A stretch of DNA of 64,000 bases from VXYL01 sp965199915 (GTDB taxonomy: Bacteria; Pseudomonadota; Gammaproteobacteria; Pseudomonadales; Azotimanducaceae), in contig OZ241348.1 in the NCBI GenBank assembly GCA_965199915.1, positions 4,402,001-4,466,000 of the forward strand. The letters run 5' to 3'. The notes beneath the pieces were generated by a model. The model had not been told where the DNA came from. It was given only the letters and a program-made list of their open reading frames with translations, and did no database searches. Made by a program: the position numbers and the translations under genes. Within the stretch, counting starts at the first letter, position 1. The number at the start of each line of letters is the position of its first letter. This document shows, piece after piece, positions 57,339 through 64,000 of the stretch.

Positions 57339-59930
57339 CTAGAACCTCACGCCGATTTCCGCGGTGAACAATCGCCCGGAGGTGAGGCGGCGGCGCGTCG
57401 AGTGGCGGCTGTGGTTGGTGTCCACCGCGTCGTCGAGCACGTTCATCACCTGCAGTTCCAAGTGGCCGCCAAAGCGCTCGAAAAACATTGGCTGCCAAGT
57501 CAACCGCATGTCCAGCGTCCACAGGCTGTCGAAATCGAAATCCGCGTAGATGTCGTATTCGCCGTCGCAGAAGTCGACGTCCTCGTCGTCGCAGTCGTCC
57601 CCGGTGTCGCGGGCGACGGTGCCGCCGCGGCGCAAGTTGACGAAGTTCGACCATGTGAGATTCCACGCCGGCACTTGGGTGACCGCGAGCATCCTCGTGG
57701 TGAACGGAATGTTGAAATCCCAAGCCGGCAACGCGGTGGACGCTATCAGTTCGCCCTTGTAGTGAATCAGATCCTCATCGATCCGTTCGTCGTAGGCGTC
57801 GTCGCTTTGCCGGTTGCTCTCGGAACTCTTGAAACCGAGCGCCAAGCGGAACGACGTCTCGGTGCCGGCGAGCCGCAGGGGCCGGGCGCTGGCGAGCTCC
57901 ACGGTGCCGCTGCGCGTGGAACTGCGTCCGTCGTTGGTGTAGAAGAACTTGCCGTCGTCCATGTTGTCCGCGCAGTTGAACCGCGTCATGTGGGCGACGT
58001 TCCGGTCGCAATCCACCAGCACACGGGAGACGCCGTCGCGGCCTTCGCGCGCCACGATCTGCAGGCGCGCCGTGGCCCACTCGAACGCCTGCGTCCAACC
58101 CAGCATCCACTCGTCGGAATACGGCGTTTTCAAGTCCGCCGCCCCGGTGCGGTTGTCGTAAGCGAACTCTCGGCGCACGCTGCCATCGGAGTTGTACTGC
58201 ACCGAGTCGCGCCAACCGTAGATGGCGTCGTTCAGCTCGTAGCGCAGGAAGCTGCGGCCGTAGTAGCGGTTGGTGCCCGCCACCAGCCGCGACGTGTCAC
58301 CGCCGAACACGTCCCATTCCACGGACAGGCGCGGCGCCACGTCCACATTGCCGAGGAAGCTGTTGCGATCGGCGCGCAGGCCGAGATTGAACTGCCAGCG
58401 GCCGGCGCGGATGCGGTCCTCCACATAGGCGGCCAGCTCGCCGTAACGCAGCTTGACCTCGCCGGCGTAGTAGTTGGAGATCCGATTCAGATACTCGTCG
58501 CCGGCGCTGCTGGCGCCGTCGCCGTCGATGTCGCGGCAGCCCATGCGGCCGTTGTCGCGGACGCAAGAGTATTGTTCGAAGGTGATGTCGCTCGGCCGTT
58601 CGTAGAAACTGTGGGTGCGGCGGAGATCGCCGCCAACGGCGATTGCGTGCTCGACGTCTCCTCCGCGCCCCGCAATGGTCGCCGTCCACTTGGGCTTCAA
58701 GCCGAAGCGCCGCTGCGCCGTTGCGCTGTCGCCGTACGCGCCTTCGTACTGCGATTCCAAGGCGCTGCCTTCCGCGTACTCGTGGAACGTGAATTGATCG
58801 CTGTCGCTGTCGAGCGCGTCGCCGAGCCGGTCGAAGCTGAATTGCAGCTGCAGCGTGCCCGCGCCAAGCTCGCGGCGCCAATCGCCGGTCGCTCCGTAGC
58901 CGTCGTGTTCCTTCTCGAACGCGCCGTCGTAGGTGGTGGAGGTGAGGCCGTCGTGACGCCGCTTGGAGTAGCGCAAGGAGATGCCCAACTCGTTTCCCGC
59001 GAGCGTTCCATCAATGCGCCCGACGACGTTGTCGATTTGATCTTGGTAACGGATATGCTGCATTTCCCGGCGACCGTAGTGGTACCGCTTCTCGTATTCC
59101 TGCATGAATCGGGAGCGCCGTCGCGAGACGCCGAGGGAGATGCCGACATCTCCGACGCCGCGCCGCATGGAGATGCGCATGTTCGGCTTGAAGTAGTCGG
59201 GGATGTAGCGGGCGGTGTAGTAGTCCGTGCCGGCAATATCCGGCTCGCCATCCTCCGTGGTATCGACGTGAAACGACTCCCATTCGTCGCGCTTGAGTCC
59301 GAAGCGCATCTCGAGATGATTCTCGCCGTCGTGGCGTTTCAGGTTCGCCGCCACGACGCCGCCGGTGAATCCGCCATACTCGGCCGGCACGTTGCTGTCG
59401 TGAATCTCGACGTTGTCCAACAGATCCGCATTCACATAGTAGCCCTGCGGCGAACTGCCGCCGTGCGGCGCGACGAGGCTGGGCGTGTGCCAGATGTCCG
59501 TCGCATCGCCGGGGTTCAAATCGTTGACGGTGTCCGTGCCGTCGATCAGGAAGAGGTTCTGATAAAACGGTTGTCCATGAAACGACACTTCGCCGGGACG
59601 CAACACCGCGGAGTTCGCGGACAAGGCGCTTTCCCGGGCGAAGTCCGTCGCCGGGTTGAGGCGCAGCAGATCGGCCAAGTGGCCGTTGGCGGTGGGCGTG
59701 GCGGCAATCGTCTCGCGTCCGTAGCGGGCGCGGCCGGGCTGCGCGTCGATGGCGCGCGCCTCCACCTGCACCGGCACCTGCAGCACCTGTTCCGTTGTTG
59801 GCGTCGGCTCCTCGGACGATGTTGCGTCCGCGTTGTCCTCCAGCTCCTGCGCGGTCAACGGCAGCACGGCGATCAGCAGCAGCGCCGTCATGCGCGGGAC
59901 GTGAGAGTGGGATGATGGGCGGTTAGCCAT
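57339..59930 (-). CDS. TonB-dependent outer-membrane receptor (second locus)
   Basis: The 863-residue receptor has a signal peptide (MTALLLIAVLPLTAQ following MANRPSSHSHVPR), a plug domain with GEVSFHGQPFYQNLFLIDGT and NVPAEYGGFTGGVVAANL, and a long barrel ending in TAEIGVRF. The barrel has acidic loops (DCDDEDVDFCDGEYD; DRNVAHMTRFNCADNMDDG) that could bind metal. The style of the plug resembles carboxypeptidase-regulated or Oar-like receptors more than classical siderophore receptors. The ligand is unknown. Its ATG overlaps the preceding peroxidase gene by eight bases. Confidence 0.87.
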   Translation of the reverse strand: MANRPSSHSHVPRMTALLLIAVLPLTAQELEDNADATSSEEPTPTTEQVLQVPVQVEARAIDAQPGRARYGRETIAATPTANGHLADLLRLNPATDFARESALSANSAVLRPGEVSFHGQPFYQNLFLIDGTDTVNDLNPGDATDIWHTPSLVAPHGGSSPQGYYVNADLLDNVEIHDSNVPAEYGGFTGGVVAANLKRHDGENHLEMRFGLKRDEWESFHVDTTEDGEPDIAGTDYYTARYIPDYFKPNMRISMRRGVGDVGISLGVSRRRSRFMQEYEKRYHYGRREMQHIRYQDQIDNVVGRIDGTLAGNELGISLRYSKRRHDGLTSTTYDGAFEKEHDGYGATGDWRRELGAGTLQLQFSFDRLGDALDSDSDQFTFHEYAEGSALESQYEGAYGDSATAQRRFGLKPKWTATIAGRGGDVEHAIAVGGDLRRTHSFYERPSDITFEQYSCVRDNGRMGCRDIDGDGASSAGDEYLNRISNYYAGEVKLRYGELAAYVEDRIRAGRWQFNLGLRADRNSFLGNVDVAPRLSVEWDVFGGDTSRLVAGTNRYYGRSFLRYELNDAIYGWRDSVQYNSDGSVRREFAYDNRTGAADLKTPYSDEWMLGWTQAFEWATARLQIVAREGRDGVSRVLVDCDRNVAHMTRFNCADNMDDGKFFYTNDGRSSTRSGTVELASARPLRLAGTETSFRLALGFKSSESNRQSDDAYDERIDEDLIHYKGELIASTALPAWDFNIPFTTRMLAVTQVPAWNLTWSNFVNLRRGGTVARDTGDDCDDEDVDFCDGEYDIYADFDFDSLWTLDMRLTWQPMFFERFGGHLELQVMNVLDDAVDTNHSRHSTRRRLTSGRLFTAEIGVRF

Positions 59931-61197
59931 TGGTTTCCTCCGTGATGGCCGTGATGGTGCGTTGGGTTGAGGCGCTCGGTTGTTCCATGCCCGGCAGTTC
60001 AGGCGGTCGGACGATGGGAGGGCGCCGGCTCAAGGCGTTCAGAAACGCTTCAAGGGCTCCGATCTCGCGACGTGTCAAATCAAGCGGTCGAATCAGCGGC
60101 GAAAGCGTCGGCTCACCCTGCCGCAACCGCCGGCCGGCGCTTATGCCGTGGTTGTACATCAGCAGGATGCCCCGGAAATTGTCGAACAAGCCGTTGTGCA
60201 TCCACGGGCCCGTGTGACGCGAATCACGCAGCGACGGAGTGCGGAACTTGCCGCGGTCGCCCGCATCGCCAGTCACCCGAAAGCGTCCGAGATCTTGGAA
60301 ACGGCGGCCGTAGTAGCTGAGCCCGGTGTGGTGGAAGAGACCGTCCGAAAACAGCGGCCCGTGGTGGCAGTTCATGCACCGCGCCCGGGTGCGAAACAGG
60401 TGCAGGCCCTCGATTTCCTCATCGGTCAGCCGCCCGTAGTTGCCGCGCAGGAAAAAGTCGAAGCGGCTTGGCGACGAGACGATGGTGCGCGCGAAGGCGG
60501 CGAGCGCCGTGCCTATCCGCTCCGGCGTCACCCCCGGCGAACCGAAAGCCGCCGCGAAGGCCTTGCCATAGCTTGGGATCCGCGCCAGCCGTGCGGCGCT
60601 GGCGGCGGGATCCGCGTTCATCTCCGTCGGACTGGCGATGGCCCGCAGCGCCTGTTCCTGCAGGCTGGCGGAGCGGCCATCCCAAGACCAGCGGGAGAAG
60701 AAGGCGACATTGAGCAGGGTCATGGCGTTGCGTTGGCCGGGCGTGCGGTCGTGACCGTAGGGAACCCGCCGCCCATCGCCCCAACCGAGTTCCGAGTCAT
60801 GGCAGTTGGCGCATGCGATCTGCCGAGAACCGGACAGTCGCGGATCGAAGAACAGCAGGCGCCCCAACGCCTCCCTCCGCGGCGTGTGCCACGGTGCCGC
60901 CGGCACGGCGGGCAACGGCCCGAGCTCCGTTGCCCGCACTCCCGGCGCGACCACGAACGGCGGCCATTTCTCTGGCGCTTGTCGGTAGCGCCGCCACAAC
61001 GCGGCTGGCGCGGACAGCGCGGCGGCCGATTCGGCGCCGTTTGCCGGCGTCGGCAGGCGCACCGGCGGCAAGCGCTTGTCCGAACTTGCCGCGTCCCGGC
61101 CGGCTGGCACCGGGCGCTCGGCATGGGCGAATGCCGGGCTTCCAGCGCAGAAAGCCAGACCGAACCCCATCCCGACCACACGCAAACGCAACATCAT
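59923..61197 (-). CDS. Di-haem cytochrome c peroxidase / MauG-family protein, exported
   Basis: The 424-residue product has a signal peptide (about residues 1-24) and two c-type haem motifs: CANCH in RQIACANCHDSELG and CMNCH in TRARCMNCHHGPLFSD. Family landmarks include LGRLLFFDPRLSGS, GQRNAMTLLNVAFF, FSRWSWDGRSASLQEQA and RTPSLRDSRHTGPWMHNG. These enzymes reduce peroxide or oxidise protein-bound or peptide substrates in the periplasm. As the first gene of the receptor/ExbBDD/TonB/propeller operon, coupled to the receptor by an eight-base overlap, it may process the imported ligand or a metal; that is inference. Confidence 0.9.
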   Translation of the reverse strand: MMLRLRVVGMGFGLAFCAGSPAFAHAERPVPAGRDAASSDKRLPPVRLPTPANGAESAAALSAPAALWRRYRQAPEKWPPFVVAPGVRATELGPLPAVPAAPWHTPRREALGRLLFFDPRLSGSRQIACANCHDSELGWGDGRRVPYGHDRTPGQRNAMTLLNVAFFSRWSWDGRSASLQEQALRAIASPTEMNADPAASAARLARIPSYGKAFAAAFGSPGVTPERIGTALAAFARTIVSSPSRFDFFLRGNYGRLTDEEIEGLHLFRTRARCMNCHHGPLFSDGLFHHTGLSYYGRRFQDLGRFRVTGDAGDRGKFRTPSLRDSRHTGPWMHNGLFDNFRGILLMYNHGISAGRRLRQGEPTLSPLIRPLDLTRREIGALEAFLNALSRRPPIVRPPELPGMEQPSASTQRTITAITEETNG

Positions 61198-61224
61198 CCA
61201 AGCATCATTAAACGATGGAAACGC

Positions 61225-61239
61225 AAATGCAAGTCATTT
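61225..61239. promoter_or_regulatory. 15-bp dyad upstream of the peroxidase-receptor operon
   Basis: AAATG-CAAGT-CATTT forms a dyad with 5-bp arms about 30 bases before the ATG at 61197, in an otherwise AT-richer stretch. The arms have some resemblance to Fur-type half-sites but too little for a firm call. Confidence 0.25.
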
Positions 61240-61370
61240 CCACAACCAAGGTGGGACGTTAGTGCGCCGGCCATCCGCGCTGGCGCCGGAAGTCGTCGCA
61301 CAGTCCCGGCAACTTCGTCAGGCGGTGAGGCCGGGTGCGTGCGACGCTGGCCCTACGAAACGAACTCGGA

Positions 61371-61763
61371 CTACGAGCCCGCGCGGTAGCGCCGTCCTTC
61401 GTGCATTACGCTGCCTTTGCGCTTGAGCTCCCGTAGTCGGTTGTCTACCGCGATCTCGCCGGACTTGTCGCCCTTGACGGCGAGGGCTTTGATGATCTCG
61501 CCGCGAGACAAGCCGTCCGCCTTGCCGCGGACCAGCGCCAGCACTGCTTCGCGCGTGACCTTGCCCCCATACAGCCTAGCACCAACCTGCACATCTAGCG
61601 CATGGGTGCGCCGAGCCATGTGCTCGTCGTGGGCGGCAATCGCACCTAACTCCAAGTCAATGGCCGCCACCTTCTTGCGCAGCGCAGAGACTTCCCGCTC
61701 CAGCTTGCCCTTTCTGTCGTTCAGTTCTCGCCTCCGGTTGGCGAGCATCTCGGATGAATCCAT
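61371..61763 (-). CDS. Small coiled-coil/winged-helix DNA-binding protein, probably self-regulated
   Basis: The 130-residue product has an N-terminal coiled coil (about 1-45: LANRRRELNDRKGKLEREVS, ALRKKVAAIDLELGAI) and a C-terminal helix-turn-helix (about 72-130: GKVTREAVLALVRGKADGLS, RGEIIKALAVKGDKSG, IAVDNRLRELKRKGSVMHEG). It resembles small phage-island or plasmid-type regulators but I cannot name a family. ATG 61763 is preferred because a consensus promoter with an overlapping palindrome lies at the right distance; the frame extends to 61832 through that promoter. A regulator of its own expression is a reasonable inference. Confidence 0.72.
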   Translation of the reverse strand: MDSSEMLANRRRELNDRKGKLEREVSALRKKVAAIDLELGAIAAHDEHMARRTHALDVQVGARLYGGKVTREAVLALVRGKADGLSRGEIIKALAVKGDKSGEIAVDNRLRELKRKGSVMHEGRRYRAGS

Positions 61764-61796
61764 GGCAATTGCCTTTTCTGTTAGAAAACGGAAGTC

Positions 61797-61829
61797 ACCA
61801 TACCGTGCTTTAGTCGTATTGTCAATACG
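61797..61829 (-). promoter_or_regulatory. Sigma-70 promoter with a palindromic operator over the -35 box
   Basis: On the minus strand TTGACA (61825-61820) and TATGGT (61802-61797) are separated by exactly 17 bases, with the start codon about 33 bases beyond at 61763. CGTATTG-A-CAATACG (61829-61815) is a perfect 7-1-7 palindrome that covers the -35 box, the classic place for a repressor to bind. Confidence 0.75.
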
Positions 61830-62270
61830 CACGTCTTAGTTTTTCTGTAGCATCAATACAGACGGTTGCTCGTAGTTCGAGATCGGCTTGCAAGCCACGA
61901 GGTCGATGCCGTGGTTCGCGGCCGTCAAGGCCGCGGGGGGAAACGGCGCACGAGTCGGCGCGGCTGGCCAGCTTCTCGGCCAACGAGGTCACGAGCAGCT
62001 TTCCGTAGAGCCACGCTTGGGCTGCCGTCGTCGGCGCAGCACTTCGGCAGATGCACCAGCCTGCCAGCGACTTGAAGCGCTTGAACGTCACTCCACCTGC
62101 CAGCGCACGCGATGCCACCGGAGCACGTTCGCCGCCGAGAACATGCATCAGCCGCATCAGCCCGGACGCCGTCGAGTAACCGCGATCCGCCACGATGTAG
62201 TCTCTGAGCCTGAACGGACTTGCCGCTTCGGAAAAAGTCGGGTGCGCCAAGGCGAAACTGGCGGCATCTC
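61822..62270 (-). pseudogene. Remnant of an IS4/IS5-type DDE transposase
   Basis: The frame carries SPFRLRDYIVADRGYSTASG, VTFKRFKSLAGW and AAQAWLYGKLLVTSLAEKL. DYIVADRGYS matches the second-Asp region of many transposases, and the AWLYGKLL...EKL phrase is typical of their C-terminal end. Only about 140 codons remain, without the first Asp region, and the 3' end has been replaced by the promoter of the wHTH gene. No terminal repeats are seen. Confidence 0.55.
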
Positions 62271-62303
62271 TTAATCAACATTATGACGGGGACACTACAC
62301 CAG

Positions 62304-62328
62304 ATAGATAGAGGCAACCTCTATCTAT
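62304..62328 (-). terminator. Perfect stem-loop at the 3' end of the edge-truncated gene
   Basis: ATAGATAGAGG (62304-62314) pairs with CCTCTATCTAT (62318-62328) around three bases. The hairpin overlaps the stop codon of the gene at 62321-64000 and is the obvious candidate for its terminator. Confidence 0.55.
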
Positions 62329-64000
62329 TTGCGAAGGCGTTGTCGATCTCTGCATTGCGCCACTCGAGAAATCGTGGCACGTTGTGAATGTTCCCGACAG
62401 GTTCGCTCCATTCAAACATTTCCGGGTTCCATACAGAGTTGCCCTGCACTTCCTTCGCGACCAGAGGCGGCGGAGCTATGCGGCAAACGCTACCGTATAG
62501 TAGGTATGCCCTGTGCAGAATGAGCTGCCGCAGAGACTTCGAAAAATCCGTTGGCGTTAGGAAGTTCCTCGGCAAGTAGACCGAGTTGGCGGGGCTTGTG
62601 TACAGCCCGTACAGCAGCGGTGGTTCGCTTGTCGCGCCCAATTCCACATCGAACTGCTCGCGCCAACGGTTGTTGTGGTCCTTGTGATCGGCTAGATGTG
62701 CGAGGCGATAGTCTTGAGGGCCCTGCTTTCGGAAGGGTCTGCCCGTAAAGACGAACGCCCAGAGGTGTTTCGGATAGTCGTTGTCGTCCAGATCGAGAGC
62801 GTCCGGTGGCGTGTACTCGTCCGTACCAATCCTCTTTCTGTACCACGCTATTTCGTGACTGCCGGCGTAGCGCCGAATGCCTGGGAAGGCACAAGGAGAG
62901 CCATGCCACAGGTATATGTCGGGGTCGATGTCGAGTTCCCGCAATCTGTCTTGCCACTCCGCCGAACGACGGTGGTTGTCGCTGGTAACCGCGGCAACGA
63001 TTTCGGGGCTCAGAAACCTGACGAATGGAGTCAAGACCTTGGCGAGCGACAGAATCTGTTCTTCCCGCGGCTGCGCCCAGTTCGGCCAGTCCTCCCTCGG
63101 CGTATGTGACCGGCGATCCCGACGAGTTGCACGGCGTGTCCGTCGACGCGAGTTCGACCAGTCTTCCTTCCGCGTTTTCGACTGTCGCCCCGCCAGCAGA
63201 ACCTGCTCTGCCAGTGCTTCGGCTCTCTCCAGTTCATCGCGATCGTCGAGAGTCGGATCAGGCTTCTGCTTGGTGCCTTCCCGGCTGATGATCCGACGCC
63301 ACCAATACTCACGCTCGCTCTTGTACTGGCTTTCTTGTTCTTGTCGCGTATTGGTTGACTCCCTGTCGTGTGCCCCGGTTTCCAGTGACTCGTCGATCAG
63401 CTCGGACATGACTCGCATCAAGTCAGGGTGCCCATCCGACTCGACGCTGCCGACTGTCTCTACTAGGAAATACTTGTATAGTGTGGCGGCGCTCTTGAGG
63501 GTAGCCGTACCGTCTCGCAGGTTGCCGCTTATCGGAACTTGGTGCCGGGGTAACGCGCCGTGGCGTTCGTCGGCGGTGCTGTAGGTTAGCCGTGCAGCGA
63601 GGCTAGCCATACGGTCGTTGGCGAAGTGCGTATCCAAGTTGCCTTCGTAACGCTCCAGTCTCTTGCAGTTGGCCACATAGCTCCCAATGGAGCCGGTTGA
63701 CAGCTCGGTATGGGCCCGCAACCAGTTCTCGAACACACCCATTCGGTGGTCTGTCTCCGACGACCGCGCTTCTCCGTGCCATGAAGATCGTTGTCTGCGT
63801 CGCATGGTTTCGTCTCGCGTCGAAGAACCGAACGGATCGGCAAGCGACTTCCGAAAATCCCTGTAAAGGACGGCCGCACTTTTGAGCGTGGCGGTACCAG
63901 TTCTGCGGTTGCCATATATCGGAACACGGTGCCGCGTTGGTGCGCCATCGCGTTCGTCTGTCGCGGTGTAGACCAAGCGGGCGAGAAGGTGCGCCATGCC
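62321..64000 (-). CDS. Large unknown protein with a duplicated N-terminal domain (runs off right edge)
   Basis: About 560 codons are visible; the frame stays open to the window edge and the gene probably starts outside. Two copies of one domain are present. The complete copy includes FENWLRAHTELSTGSIGSY, KRLERYEGNLDTHFAN and GTATLKSAATLYKYF; the partial first copy has RVPIYGNRRTGTATLKSAAV. I have seen this GTATLKSA-x-x-LY-x-x-F segment at the N-terminus of restriction-type proteins, but cannot name it. The rest (about 230-560) has a charged linker and an unrecognised domain with HLWAFVFTGRPFRKQGPQDY and VPRFLEWRNAEI. A defence role is possible. Confidence 0.75.
   Translation of the reverse strand, partial: GMAHLLARLVYTATDERDGAPTRHRVPIYGNRRTGTATLKSAAVLYRDFRKSLADPFGSSTRDETMRRRQRSSWHGEARSSETDHRMGVFENWLRAHTELSTGSIGSYVANCKRLERYEGNLDTHFANDRMASLAARLTYSTADERHGALPRHQVPISGNLRDGTATLKSAATLYKYFLVETVGSVESDGHPDLMRVMSELIDESLETGAHDRESTNTRQEQESQYKSEREYWWRRIISREGTKQKPDPTLDDRDELERAEALAEQVLLAGRQSKTRKEDWSNSRRRTRRATRRDRRSHTPREDWPNWAQPREEQILSLAKVLTPFVRFLSPEIVAAVTSDNHRRSAEWQDRLRELDIDPDIYLWHGSPCAFPGIRRYAGSHEIAWYRKRIGTDEYTPPDALDLDDNDYPKHLWAFVFTGRPFRKQGPQDYRLAHLADHKDHNNRWREQFDVELGATSEPPLLYGLYTSPANSVYLPRNFLTPTDFSKSLRQLILHRAYLLYGSVCRIAPPPLVAKEVQGNSVWNPEMFEWSEPVGNIHNVPRFLEWRNAEIDNAFANR

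Noticed and set aside
56382..59915. 1177-codon plus-strand frame
   Set aside because: It is the antisense shadow of exbB and the TonB-dependent receptor, both of which have clear motifs on the minus strand.

Overview
This 64 kb window is GC-rich, densely coding bacterial chromosome. The gene set suggests an unclassified gammaproteobacterium, possibly a metagenome-derived or host-associated one. Reasons: a PrmB-type ribosomal protein methyltransferase, GpsA next to a DUF4892 protein, DUF3501, Gram-negative TonB/ExbBD machinery and outer-membrane receptors, ArgS and NuoG. The taxonomic placement is inference. No rRNA, tRNA or CRISPR array was recognised.

Layout. 0-7 kb: the 5' part of nuoG runs off the left edge. 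Beside it is an accessory block with two near-identical Uma2 nuclease genes (1925-2701 and 5414-6310). Between them lie a decayed ISKra4 transposase and an AbiEii-like nucleotidyltransferase with an unknown upstream partner; an AbiEi-like antitoxin follows at 6443. 7-20 kb: mostly metabolic and transport genes, namely a secreted protein with galactose-binding-like domains, a methyltransferase, a thioesterase, an MFS transporter, an ammonium channel, a VOC protein, a CaiB-type CoA-transferase, a third Uma2 gene, an SDR and an Ldh-family oxidoreductase. A large coiled-coil protein of unknown function sits among them. 21-27.7 kb: a STAND-like ATPase followed on the same strand by a secreted ankyrin/S33-hydrolase fusion, then a lower-GC island. 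27.7-43.6 kb: one long minus-strand stretch with a beta-propeller-like protein, TonB-dependent receptor, prmB, DUF4892, gpsA, RskA-like domain protein, unknown repeat protein, AlbA_2 ATPase, argS, a small Cys-rich protein, a D12-class adenine methylase, a cyclophilin, a frameshifted pdxJ and DUF3501. 43.7-54 kb: a degraded accessory region. It holds an intact IS1380-type element inside a uracil-DNA-glycosylase-like gene, a ferredoxin-domain remnant, a phage-type remnant, an ISKra4 fragment, a truncated unknown gene, and a 1.9 kb tandem duplication of an AAA-ATPase/PD-(D/E)XK gene whose second copy is frameshifted. 54-61.2 kb: one minus-strand operon of di-haem peroxidase, TonB-dependent receptor, ExbB, two ExbDs, TonB and a second copy of the propeller-like protein. 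61.3-64 kb: a wHTH gene with a palindromic operator over its promoter, a transposase remnant, and a large edge-truncated gene with a duplicated domain.

How the genes fit together. The most coherent candidate for an undescribed system is the pairing, at two separate loci, of a TonB-dependent receptor with the same uncharacterised propeller-like protein; one locus also carries its own energy-transducing complex and a di-haem peroxidase. The Uma2, AbiE-type, STAND, AAA/PD-(D/E)XK, coiled-coil and orphan methylase genes look like scattered defence or conflict genes. Repeated duplication, IS insertion and frameshifting mark the 1-6 kb and 43-54 kb regions as unstable.
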